From an uncultured Clostridia bacterium (GTDB taxonomy: Bacteria > Bacillota > Clostridia > Saccharofermentanales > DTU023): DNA of 40,212 nt. The translations under genes and the position numbers were made by a program. Every line of letters begins with the position of its first letter. The stretch's first letter is position 1. The DNA is taken from contig CAMJYM010000013.1 of the NCBI GenBank assembly GCA_946220865.1, positions 1 to 40,212 on the forward strand, given 5' to 3'. Below are positions 8,478 to 15,517 of the stretch, in pieces. The notes under the pieces are model-generated. The model saw nothing but the letters and a program-made list of their open reading frames with translations. It was not told the DNA's origin and did not search any database.

Positions 8478-9125
8478 TTAAAAGAAAGCCCGCTTCTTCT
8501 GGGCCTCATATTTGGCCAGAGCTGCCTCAAAACGGCCGTTACAGTCCAGCATGGCTGCAGAGATATCGTGCAGCTCACGTTCGCGAAAATCCGGGTGAAG
8601 TTTCTGCACTTCCGGACTCTCTGCGTAGGCCAGCAGCTCGGAGCTCCCATTTAGCCAGTCCTGTGGCAGTTCACGTTCCAGACGGCTGTGCCAGAGTTCT
8701 TCGAGCTGTGGCAGGCGTTTCGCCGCAACCGCAAAAGAAAGCTCTCCCCGATCAATGCGCCGGGCCAGAGCAGAATCTGCATCGCGCCCTTCACAAATGC
8801 AGAGAATTTTTTCTTTATGACAAATTTGTCCCAAAGCAAGATCGGCCTCAGGATCTTCACTGGCCGCAACAAGACAAAAAGGTCGCGCGGGTCCATGGAT
8901 CAAATGAAGTAAAAGCTCCGGCGTGAGCTCCCCACGAACAAAGCCCAGTTTATCCGGATAAAGTTTCTGTAAATCGGCAAATTCAGGGATAAAATCGCGG
9001 CTCCAACAGCTCACTTCTGCACCGGCTTCTGCTAATATGCCTGCCTTTTTAAGAGCTTTTTCGCCACCTCCAGTCACGATCACCGGCAGGGACTCTAACT
9101 CAAGAAAAAATGCACACTCTGACAT
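8478..9125 (-). CDS. Precorrin-2 dehydrogenase-like protein (siroheme synthase N-terminal type)
   Basis: NAD-dependent oxidation of precorrin-2 to sirohydrochlorin is the known role of this family. The N-terminal Rossmann motif VIVTGGGEKALKKAGILAEAGA matches the SirC/Met8/CysG-N family, and ARRIDRGELSFAVAAK fits its second domain. The frame is open from a GTG at 9140, but AGGAG lies 7 bases before the ATG at 9125, so MSECAFFLELESLPV is the likely start (215 residues). No fused uroporphyrinogen methyltransferase or chelatase domain is seen beyond the normal helical C-terminus. It is the first gene of the cobalamin cluster and the only one acting before the corrin ring is complete. Confidence 0.85.
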   Translation of the reverse strand: MSECAFFLELESLPVIVTGGGEKALKKAGILAEAGAEVSCWSRDFIPEFADLQKLYPDKLGFVRGELTPELLLHLIHGPARPFCLVAASEDPEADLALGQICHKEKILCICEGRDADSALARRIDRGELSFAVAAKRLPQLEELWHSRLERELPQDWLNGSSELLAYAESPEVQKLHPDFRERELHDISAAMLDCNGRFEAALAKYEAQKKRAFF

Positions 9126-9241
9126 GTCTATGCTCCTCACTGCTTCTTTGCCACATAAAATCGGGCCAATTTCATTTTAGTTTAGCAGAATAAGTCTTGC
9201 TTTTTCTCATATAAGTAATGACATCAAGACGTGTCTCGCCG

Positions 9242-9571
9242 TTAATTTTTGAGAATATCGCAGCTCAATTCCAGCATCTGTATGGCCAGGCTATGTAAGT
9301 CTCCCAGAATGTTATAGAGGCCATCCTCCGAAAGAACGCCACAGCTCAAATCCTCCGGGAAATCTTTGGAGTCCGAAAAGTTCTTGTCCTCCCACCACTC
9401 ACTGCCACCATAATATTGGCTCAGTTCCCTGTAGGAGGGTTCCACTTCCGCAAATTTATCCAGAGCCGCCTGAAACGCCTCAGCACCCGCTGCGAGCAGA
9501 TTTGCCTTCGTTTCCATCGCTCTGATTCTTGCCATTTGCTTTTCTTTGCTGGAATCTTTTTCTGTCGTCAT
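9242..9571 (-). CDS. DUF4298 family protein
   Basis: A 109-residue soluble acidic protein of unknown function. The C-terminal two thirds match what I recall of DUF4298: helical segment ALDKFAEVEPSYRELSQYYGGSEWWED, then LPEDL-type text (FPEDLSCGVLSEDGLYNILGD) and a helix MLELSCDILKN. The first 20 residues are polar and lysine-rich. The internal ATG at residue 13 is a possible alternative start. At 9571 only a weak AAAGG lies upstream. It sits alone between uppP and the cobalamin operon, with 85 and 116 bases of non-coding DNA on either side. Confidence 0.8.
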   Translation of the reverse strand: MTTEKDSSKEKQMARIRAMETKANLLAAGAEAFQAALDKFAEVEPSYRELSQYYGGSEWWEDKNFSDSKDFPEDLSCGVLSEDGLYNILGDLHSLAIQMLELSCDILKN

Positions 9572-9656
9572 ATTTCTTTAACCTTTCAAAGATGGAATAA
9601 AACTCAGCCCGGCAGTCTCCGCGTCGTTGTGAGCAAGCCAGGCCCATTCGTTACGC

Positions 9657-10679
9657 TTAAAGGAGCGTGAAGAACACGAGAACCAGAATTCCCAGTACAA
9701 TGCGATAGTAAGCAAACGCTTTGAAATTATGCTTTTGCACGTAGCTGATGAGAAAACGCATCGTCAGAATGGAAATAATAAAAGCGCTGAGGCAGGCCAC
9801 GAGCAAAATCACGGTCTCTATGGCCCGGGGCTGATAATTGAGCCGAATTAATTTTAACAGGCTCGCTCCGAGCATAACCGGAAGAGCAAGCAGGAAAGTA
9901 AATTCAGAGGCCACTTTACGGCTCACACCGAAAATCAAAGCCCCCAGTATGGTGGCGCCGGAACGCGATACCCCGGGGAATACTGCTGCCAGCACTTGAA
10001 AAAGCCCGATAATCAGAGCCAATGACCAGCTCATTTCGTTTAGCGTCAGGATGCGGGGATGTTTGTCTTTCAGCGCCTGCTCCACGATGATAAAGAGAAT
10101 GCCAACGACAATTAAGGCAAGAGCGACAGGAAGGGGTTTATAAAAAGTATTTTCGATGAGCGTGTCAAAAAACAGACCCACGATAGCCGCTGGAATGCAG
10201 GCAAGCAGTAATTTCGCCCAGAGCACAAGAACATCCGGGCGCAGGAAAGAATATTTTCTCCGGCCTTTCATGGTCTGCGTCTGGCGAGACGAAGCTCTCG
10301 AATGTCGCGGTGGAAAGGCGTTCGCACCTGGCTTCGGACCATCCAGCGGCTGATAGCGATAAGGGGTCCTGCCAGATTGCGGCCGCTGTTGCGGTCGGAC
10401 AGGCGGGCGATTTTCCAGGGCATGAACCAGGGGCTGTCGAGGCTTGCCGAAAGGCCAGATGACCGACCAATAGAGCAGCGGCACAGCCATGACGGCTCCC
10501 AGCTGAATCACAATGCGGAAAGCCGAGCCAAAGGCCGCTGACATGCGCAGAGGTAAGATCGCCTCAAGCAAAATGAGATGCCCGGTTGAACTAATGGGGA
10601 GCCATTCACTGACCCCTTCGACAATTCCATACACAATTGCCGTGAGAATGCGGCTGATAAAGTCTGTCACTGGATCCAT
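9657..10679 (-). CDS. uppP: Undecaprenyl-diphosphate phosphatase with hydrophilic insertion
   Basis: Recycles undecaprenyl pyrophosphate to the monophosphate carrier for cell-wall synthesis. It is an integral membrane protein with the two UppP/BacA signatures EGVSEWLPISSTGH (21-34) and FPGVSRSGATILGALIFGVSR. ATG at 10679 with GGAGG 7 bases upstream. The family is usually near 270 residues; this one has 340. The extra residues form a Pro/Arg/Gln-rich stretch at about 79-137 between the first membrane helices and LLLACIPAAIVGLFFDT. Clostridial UppP proteins often carry a loop here, but this one is long and of low complexity. No frame break is seen. Confidence 0.93.
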   Translation of the reverse strand: MDPVTDFISRILTAIVYGIVEGVSEWLPISSTGHLILLEAILPLRMSAAFGSAFRIVIQLGAVMAVPLLYWSVIWPFGKPRQPLVHALENRPPVRPQQRPQSGRTPYRYQPLDGPKPGANAFPPRHSRASSRQTQTMKGRRKYSFLRPDVLVLWAKLLLACIPAAIVGLFFDTLIENTFYKPLPVALALIVVGILFIIVEQALKDKHPRILTLNEMSWSLALIIGLFQVLAAVFPGVSRSGATILGALIFGVSRKVASEFTFLLALPVMLGASLLKLIRLNYQPRAIETVILLVACLSAFIISILTMRFLISYVQKHNFKAFAYYRIVLGILVLVFFTLL

Positions 10680-10730
10680 CGTCTGCCTCCGAGCTTATGC
10701 GTTAAGCTGATATGTTCTCCTGATTATTTA

Positions 10731-10759
10731 ATTATAGAGAAGGCCGAAGAGCTAAACAA
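10731..10759 (-). promoter_or_regulatory. uppP promoter
   Basis: On the minus strand TTGTTT (10754-10759) and TATAAT (10731-10736) are 17 bases apart. The -10 box is perfect and the -35 matches only TTG. It gives a leader of about 45 bases before uppP. Confidence 0.55.
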
Positions 10760-10764
10760 GCTCA

Positions 10765-10773
10765 TGCTATAAT
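10765..10773 (+). promoter_or_regulatory. Extended -10 promoter of the VanZ-like gene
   Basis: TGCTATAAT is a perfect extended -10 element. No -35 hexamer is recognisable at 16-18 bases. The predicted transcription start falls at about 10779-10781, where an ATG lies, so a leaderless or near-leaderless mRNA is possible. Confidence 0.5.
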
Positions 10774-10780
10774 GCAGTTT

Positions 10781-11296
10781 ATGAGCCATAAACGTTTACA
10801 TTCTTCTATGACCTTGCTTAACATGGTGGGTTGGCTACTCTTTTTGCTCTACCTTTGCTGCGTATTCTCACTCTTACTTTTTAAAACGCTCCCCTTTATG
10901 CAGCCTCAGCAACTGTCACCTTATCTAACCCTTCTGGACCCTCAGGTGGGCGAAGCCATTAACATAAAACCATTACACAGCATTCGTCTCTTCTCGCAGC
11001 TTTTAGAACCGGGTAGCCCACATTTCCATCTGGCGCTTTTGAATCTCCTCGGCAATCTCCTTATTTTTCTTCCCTATGGTTTTCTGGGTAGTCTGCTTCT
11101 GAGAAACAAAGGTCGTTTCCGGCTCTTCTTTTCCGGCCTTTTTTGTATCCTCCTGATCGAATTTTTACAATTGCTGACAGGCATCGGCGTCTGGGATATC
11201 GACGATATTCTGCTCAACACCCTGGGCCTCTGCCTGGGCCTCATTCTGGCCAAACCATTCAAAGCCCTCGGGAGTCGACGCCGAAGGACTCTTTAA
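10781..11296 (+). CDS. VanZ-like family membrane protein
   Basis: A small membrane protein of the VanZ family; members include the teicoplanin-resistance factor, but most have no known function. About four hydrophobic segments are visible (near residues 14-35, 85-105, 111-130 and 140-158 of the longest reading), with the conserved NLLGNLLIFLPYGFLG and LLIEFLQLLTGIGVWDIDDILLNTLGLCLG of the family. The frame is open from 10772, but that ATG overlaps the -10 box, so 10781 is preferred. No Shine-Dalgarno site precedes either ATG. The arginine-rich C-terminus (SRRRRTL) is probably cytoplasmic. Confidence 0.85.
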   Translation: MSHKRLHSSMTLLNMVGWLLFLLYLCCVFSLLLFKTLPFMQPQQLSPYLTLLDPQVGEAINIKPLHSIRLFSQLLEPGSPHFHLALLNLLGNLLIFLPYGFLGSLLLRNKGRFRLFFSGLFCILLIEFLQLLTGIGVWDIDDILLNTLGLCLGLILAKPFKALGSRRRRTL

Positions 11297-11329
11297 TCTT
11301 GATTCCAACTCCAGGCGCCGGGAAGCTGC

Positions 11330-11357
11330 TTGAAAATTATTGTGAATGCGTTAAAAT
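11330..11357 (+). promoter_or_regulatory. Putative promoter of the LysR gene
   Basis: TTGAAA (11330-11335) and TAAAAT (11352-11357) are 16 bases apart, each one mismatch from consensus. This would give a leader of about 150 bases containing the palindrome at 11419-11432. Confidence 0.5.
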
Positions 11358-11418
11358 CGTTTCAAGTGATAAATAATGCAGAATATTATGCGCTCTGAAG
11401 GGGTTTTATTTTATCGAA

Positions 11419-11432
11419 AAATCAGCTGATTT
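11419..11432. promoter_or_regulatory. Perfect 14-bp palindrome upstream of lysR-type gene
   Basis: AAATCAGCTGATTT reads the same on both strands and lies 86 bases before the LysR start codon, in an AT-rich stretch. It could be an operator for autoregulation. The pairing within RNA would be short, so a DNA site is more likely than a hairpin. Confidence 0.4.
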
Positions 11433-11517
11433 GACCTACAAAAGAGCATGTATCGCGGCTAATTATCATAGGAAATTTCGATAGCTTACGCCAAGAGCAT
11501 AGATTGAGGCAGCACGT

Positions 11518-12459
11518 ATGGCAGAAATGAGTTTAAGGCAGCTTGAAGTTCTGGTTGCCGTAGTTGAGACGGGTAGTTTTACAGAAGCTGGTAAGCGCCT
11601 CTATCTTGCGCAATCAACCATTTCCGGCCATATCAGAGAACTTGAAAATGCACTTGGCGTTCGCCTTTTTCGACGCGAGGCCAAGAAAAATGTCCGCCTG
11701 ACCAGTTCCGGCCGCGGAGTCTACCGTTATGCCAAGGATATTCTCGCGCGCTGTAAAAAATTAGAATCCGAGATGGAATTTAATGAAGACCGTGAGCTTT
11801 TAATCGGTGCTTCAACCGTGCCGTCGCACGCCCTTATTCCCTCCTGGCTGACTGCTTTCAGCAAAGAGAATCCCGACTGCTGCTGTCGTCTTCTTGCCGG
11901 GGATTCTACACGTACCCTACAAAAGCTTCTGGACAATGAAATTCAACTGGCTTTTGTGGGACAAACGATCCACCGTTCCAGTCTCGAGTCTGTGGCCGTT
12001 GCAGAAGATCGTCTGGTTCTGATCACCGAAAACAGCGAGCGCTTTCGCCGTCTGAAGCAGGATGGCGTGCCGGGAAGTCAACTCCTGTCCGAGCCGCTTA
12101 TCCTCCGCGAAGAAGGTTCAGGCACTCTGAAACGTATTGAAGAATACCTTGAAGAACTCAATGTCGATGTCCTTTCCATGCGCGTGCGCGCCCGTATGGA
12201 GCTTTCCCGCACCATTATTGCCTCGGTGCGAAGGGGGATGGGCGTTTCCATCATCTCCAATCTGCTTGTGGAAGAAGATGTGCGGCGCGGCACTATCCTG
12301 CAATTTGAGCTTGAAGATCGTCCGCTGTCCCGTAAATTCTTTATGCTGCGTGATCGCAAAGAGGCTCCAACCGCTCTCGCAGAAGCTTTTTGGAACTTTG
12401 TCCTGACTCACTCCCAGGAAGATCTGAACCTGCAGGAGACCCCACAACCGTCTATCTAA
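11518..12459 (+). CDS. LysR-family transcriptional regulator (CysL/selenium-metabolism-like subgroup)
   Basis: A 313-residue one-component regulator. The winged helix-turn-helix spans about residues 5-64 (LRQLEVLVAVVETGSFTEAGKRL; AQSTISGHIRELENALGVRLF). The periplasmic-binding-like effector domain follows, with IGASTVPSHALIPSWL, LILREEGSGTLKRIEEYL and SVRRGMGVSIISNLLVEEDV. These stretches resemble the subgroup often annotated as selenium-metabolism-associated LysR or CysL; the effector is unknown. ATG at 11518 with GAGG 8 bases upstream. No divergent partner gene is present: the upstream VanZ-like gene runs the same way. A strong terminator follows 20 bases after the stop. Confidence 0.93.
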   Translation: MAEMSLRQLEVLVAVVETGSFTEAGKRLYLAQSTISGHIRELENALGVRLFRREAKKNVRLTSSGRGVYRYAKDILARCKKLESEMEFNEDRELLIGASTVPSHALIPSWLTAFSKENPDCCCRLLAGDSTRTLQKLLDNEIQLAFVGQTIHRSSLESVAVAEDRLVLITENSERFRRLKQDGVPGSQLLSEPLILREEGSGTLKRIEEYLEELNVDVLSMRVRARMELSRTIIASVRRGMGVSIISNLLVEEDVRRGTILQFELEDRPLSRKFFMLRDRKEAPTALAEAFWNFVLTHSQEDLNLQETPQPSI

Positions 12460-12478
12460 ACAGGCAGCACTGAAATAA

Positions 12479-12515
12479 AAAAAGGAGCGATCTCTTTTCG
12501 AGACCGCTCCTTTTT
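12479..12515. terminator. Bidirectional intrinsic terminator between lysR-type gene and ppdK
   Basis: Arms AAAGGAGCGATCTC and GAGACCGCTCCTTT pair with one mismatch around a short TTTTC loop. The plus strand ends in TTTTT and the minus strand in a run of seven T. It can stop both the LysR transcript and the convergent ppdK transcript. Confidence 0.88.
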
Positions 12516-12530
12516 ATGTGCTTCATCTTT

Positions 12531-12608
12531 TTATGAGATGCCGTTCATAGCCGATGGCTCTGAGCCGCTGTTCATAGTCAATGGCATGAAGCCACTATTC
12601 ATAGCGCC
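12531..12608 (-). repeat. 27-bp tandem repeat after ppdK, in frame with ppdK
   Basis: On the minus strand two full units and one partial unit begin ATGAATAGTGGC, ATGAACAGCGGC and ATGAACGGC at a 27-bp spacing. Read in the ppdK frame they encode MNSGFMPLT, MNSGSEPSA, MNGIS and then TAA at 12531-12533. The frame is open from just after the ppdK stop (12639-12641). Each unit also contains a small GGC...GCC dyad. A separately translated peptide starting at ATG 12602 has only an AGGA about 12 bases upstream, so translation is uncertain. Confidence 0.6.
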
Positions 12609-12638
12609 GGGCTTTCCTGGTCGCCTGAAAAGCTTGGC

Positions 12639-15302
12639 TTATTTCTTATCGAAATACTGCTTCAGATCGGTACTGCGATACTCGCGGGGATTCCGGATCT
12701 CGGACTGAGCAGCTGCCAGTCTGGCAATCGGCACACGGAAAGGCGAGCAGGAGACATAGTCAAAGTTGAGGCTATGGCAGAAGGCGATGGAATCGGGCTG
12801 ACCGCCGTGCTCACCGCAGATGCCCAGATGGACTTCAGGCTTGACTTCACGGGATTCTTTGGCACAGATTTCCATGAGGCGTCCAATACCAACCTGGTCG
12901 AGGATCGCGGTCGGGTCGTTTTCAAAGATACCCTTTTCGTAGTAGGTTTCGAGAATCTTACCAGCGTCGTCACGGGAGAGGCCGTAGCCCATCTGGGTGA
13001 GGTCGTTGGTGCCGAAGCTGAAGAAGTCAGCCTGCTGAACCACCTCTTTAGCAGTCAGGGCCGCGCGGGGAATTTCGATCATCGTGCCGACATGGTATTT
13101 CAGGCTCTGGCCAGATTTTGCGATAAGCTCGTCTGCCACCTTGCAGATGACGTTGCGGACAAAAGCCAGCTCTTTAGCGCAGCTGATCAGCGGAACCATG
13201 ATCTCCGGGAAGACCTTGACGCCATCTTTCTGGACCTTAAGAGCCGCCTTGATGATGGCCGCGGTCTGCATTTCGGCGATTTCCGGATAGACGATGGAAA
13301 GGCGGCAGCCACGCAGGCCGAGCATCGGGTTAAGCTCGTGCAGATCCTTAACCACCTGCTGCACGTCCGCAAGCTTAATACCCATGGAGTCCGCAAGTTC
13401 TTTCATTTCAGGTTCGGTATGGGGCAGGAACTCATGGAGAGGCGGATCCAGGAGACGAATGGTCACCGGGAAGCCGTCCATGGCCTGGAAAATACCCTCA
13501 AAGTCGCCCTGCTGGATCGGTTCGATCTTGGCCAGCGCATTGCGGCGTTCTTCTTCTGTCTTCGCCAGGATCATGCGGCGGAATTGGAAGATGCGGTCTT
13601 GCTCAAAGAACATATGTTCAGTACGGGTAAGGCCGATACCACCTGCGCCGAGTTCACGGGCCTTCCTGGCATCATTGGGTGTGTCAGCGTTGGTACGGAC
13701 ACTCATCTGTCGAATCTCATCAGACCAGTTCATGATCGTCTCGAAATTGCCAGAAATCTCTGCAGGAACGGTCGGGACCAGGCCTTCATAAACCTGGCCG
13801 GTGGAGCCATCGAGGGACATTTCGTCAAATTCATGATAGACCTTGCCGCCAATGGTGCAGGTCTTGGCTTTCTCATTGACAGAAGCTTCAGCACAGCCGG
13901 AGACACAGCATTTGCCCATACCGCGGGCGACCACGGCCGCGTGAGAGGTCATGCCGCCGCGCACAGTGAGGATACCCTCGGAAACATTCATGCCCACGAT
14001 ATCTTCGGGAGAGGTTTCGAGGCGGACCAGAATGACCTTCTTACCGGCCTCTTTGGCCACTTTAGCGTCCTCTGCGGTGAAGACGATCTGGCCGGCTGCT
14101 GCGCCAGGAGAAGCCGGCAGGCCTTTGGCAATCTTCTTCGCGGCTTTCAGAGCCTTTTGGTCAAACATCGGATGGAGCAAGGCATCCAGAGTGTTGGGAT
14201 CAATCTGCAGGAGGGCCTTTTTCTTGTCAACCAGGCCTTCATTGACCATATCCACGGCAACGCGCAGCGCAGCCTGAGCCGTACGCTTACCATTGCGGCA
14301 CTGCAGCATGAAGAGCTTGCCTTTTTCGATGGTGAACTCAATGTCCTGCATATCGCCATAATGTTTTTCGAGCGTGTTGATGACGTCCACAAACTGCTTG
14401 TAGACCTCGGGCAGCTGCTCTTTCATGTGATCGATATGGAACGGTGTACGAATACCTGCAACAACGTCTTCGCCCTGGGCATTCATCAGATATTCACCGT
14501 AAATGCCAGGTTCACCGGTGGCAGGGTTACGGGAGAACGCCACGCCGGTGCCGGAATCTTCGCCCATGTTGCCGTAAACCATTTCCTGAACGTTGACGGC
14601 CGTGCCCCAGTCAGAGGGGATGTTGTTCATATGACGATAGTAAATGGCACGATCATTCATCCAGCTGCGGAAAACGGCTTTAACCGCTTCAATCAGCTGT
14701 TCCCTGGGTTCCTGCGGGAAGGCTTCACCTTTCAGTTCGGCGTAGCGGGCCAGGCTGCGTTTGGCCATTTCCTTCATATCCCCGGCATCGAGCTCGGTGT
14801 CCATTTCAACACCCTTCTGCTTTTTCAGATCGTCGAGAATGGCCTCAAAATTATTTTTGTCGATGCCCATGACGACGTCAGCGAACATCGTGATAAAGCG
14901 GCGATAGCTGTCATAGGCAAAACGGGGGTTACTGGAAAGCTCGATAAGACCTTCGACCACTTCGTCATTCAGACCGAGGTTGAGAATCGTGTCCATCATA
15001 CCCGGCATGGAAGCACGTGCTCCGGAACGTACGGAGACCAGCAGCGGATTGTGCTTGTCGCCGAAGACCTTGCCCGTCTCCTGTTCCATTTTTTTAAGGG
15101 CTGCAAAGATCTGATCATTGATCTCCGGGCTGATCTCACGGCCATCCTTGTAGTAAGCCGTGCAGGCTTCCGTGGAAATGGTAAAGCCGTGCGGCACAGG
15201 CAGGCCAATATTCATCATCTCACAGAGATTGGCGCCTTTACCTCCAAGGAGGTTGCGCATGGTGGCATTACCTTCCTTAAACATGTATACAAACTTCGTC
15301 AT
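12639..15302 (-). CDS. ppdK: Pyruvate, phosphate dikinase
   Basis: Interconverts pyruvate/ATP/Pi with PEP/AMP/PPi; in fermenting anaerobes it serves PPi-linked glycolysis or gluconeogenesis. The nucleotide-binding domain begins with LLGGKGANLCEMMNIGLPVPHGFTIST and includes SVRSGARASMPGMMDTILNLGLN. The phosphohistidine domain has GGMTSHAAVVARGMGKCCVSG. The PEP barrel ends with FFSFGTNDLTQMGYGLSRDD and LGICGEHGGQPDSI. The frame is open from 15320, but GGAGG lies 7 bases before the ATG at 15302 (MTKFVYMF), giving 887 residues, normal for the family. It follows glyS by 215 bases of structured leader. An in-frame repeat-containing extension lies beyond the stop. Confidence 0.97.
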   Translation of the reverse strand: MTKFVYMFKEGNATMRNLLGGKGANLCEMMNIGLPVPHGFTISTEACTAYYKDGREISPEINDQIFAALKKMEQETGKVFGDKHNPLLVSVRSGARASMPGMMDTILNLGLNDEVVEGLIELSSNPRFAYDSYRRFITMFADVVMGIDKNNFEAILDDLKKQKGVEMDTELDAGDMKEMAKRSLARYAELKGEAFPQEPREQLIEAVKAVFRSWMNDRAIYYRHMNNIPSDWGTAVNVQEMVYGNMGEDSGTGVAFSRNPATGEPGIYGEYLMNAQGEDVVAGIRTPFHIDHMKEQLPEVYKQFVDVINTLEKHYGDMQDIEFTIEKGKLFMLQCRNGKRTAQAALRVAVDMVNEGLVDKKKALLQIDPNTLDALLHPMFDQKALKAAKKIAKGLPASPGAAAGQIVFTAEDAKVAKEAGKKVILVRLETSPEDIVGMNVSEGILTVRGGMTSHAAVVARGMGKCCVSGCAEASVNEKAKTCTIGGKVYHEFDEMSLDGSTGQVYEGLVPTVPAEISGNFETIMNWSDEIRQMSVRTNADTPNDARKARELGAGGIGLTRTEHMFFEQDRIFQFRRMILAKTEEERRNALAKIEPIQQGDFEGIFQAMDGFPVTIRLLDPPLHEFLPHTEPEMKELADSMGIKLADVQQVVKDLHELNPMLGLRGCRLSIVYPEIAEMQTAAIIKAALKVQKDGVKVFPEIMVPLISCAKELAFVRNVICKVADELIAKSGQSLKYHVGTMIEIPRAALTAKEVVQQADFFSFGTNDLTQMGYGLSRDDAGKILETYYEKGIFENDPTAILDQVGIGRLMEICAKESREVKPEVHLGICGEHGGQPDSIAFCHSLNFDYVSCSPFRVPIARLAAAQSEIRNPREYRSTDLKQYFDKK

Positions 15303-15370
15303 AAAATTCCTCCATTTCAATTTTTCCTATTTCAGCTTATATTCCAGAAGCATCACAGTGTTGACCTGTT

Positions 15371-15423
15371 GCAGCCTTCGGGAAACCCTTGTCTCGGCTC
15401 ATATCAGGGTCAGCCGCAGACCC
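15371..15423 (-). promoter_or_regulatory. Structured 5' leader of ppdK
   Basis: Between glyS and ppdK the minus strand can fold GGGTC-GACCC (15407-15423) followed by AGCC...GGGTTTCCC...GGCT (15373-15399). No -35/-10 pair, T-box core or known riboswitch motif is recognisable. It could be a processing site, a terminator remnant of glyS or a regulatory leader. Confidence 0.3.
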
Positions 15424-15517
15424 CTGCCTGCCTGTCGTGTTGCTATTGCAGCTACCGGACGGGAGGTCTTTCGCTTACTTTGCCTGCTTAAAGAGGTCTC
15501 GTTGAGGACCACACAGA

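Noticed and set aside
12774..15491. A 905-codon open frame on the plus strand opposite ppdK.
   Set aside because: It lies entirely antisense to a fully conserved ppdK apart from its 3' end. The product is His/Phe/Gly/Asp-rich without recognisable domains, and it begins at an ATG without a ribosome binding site. Codon bias of ppdK explains the absence of stops.
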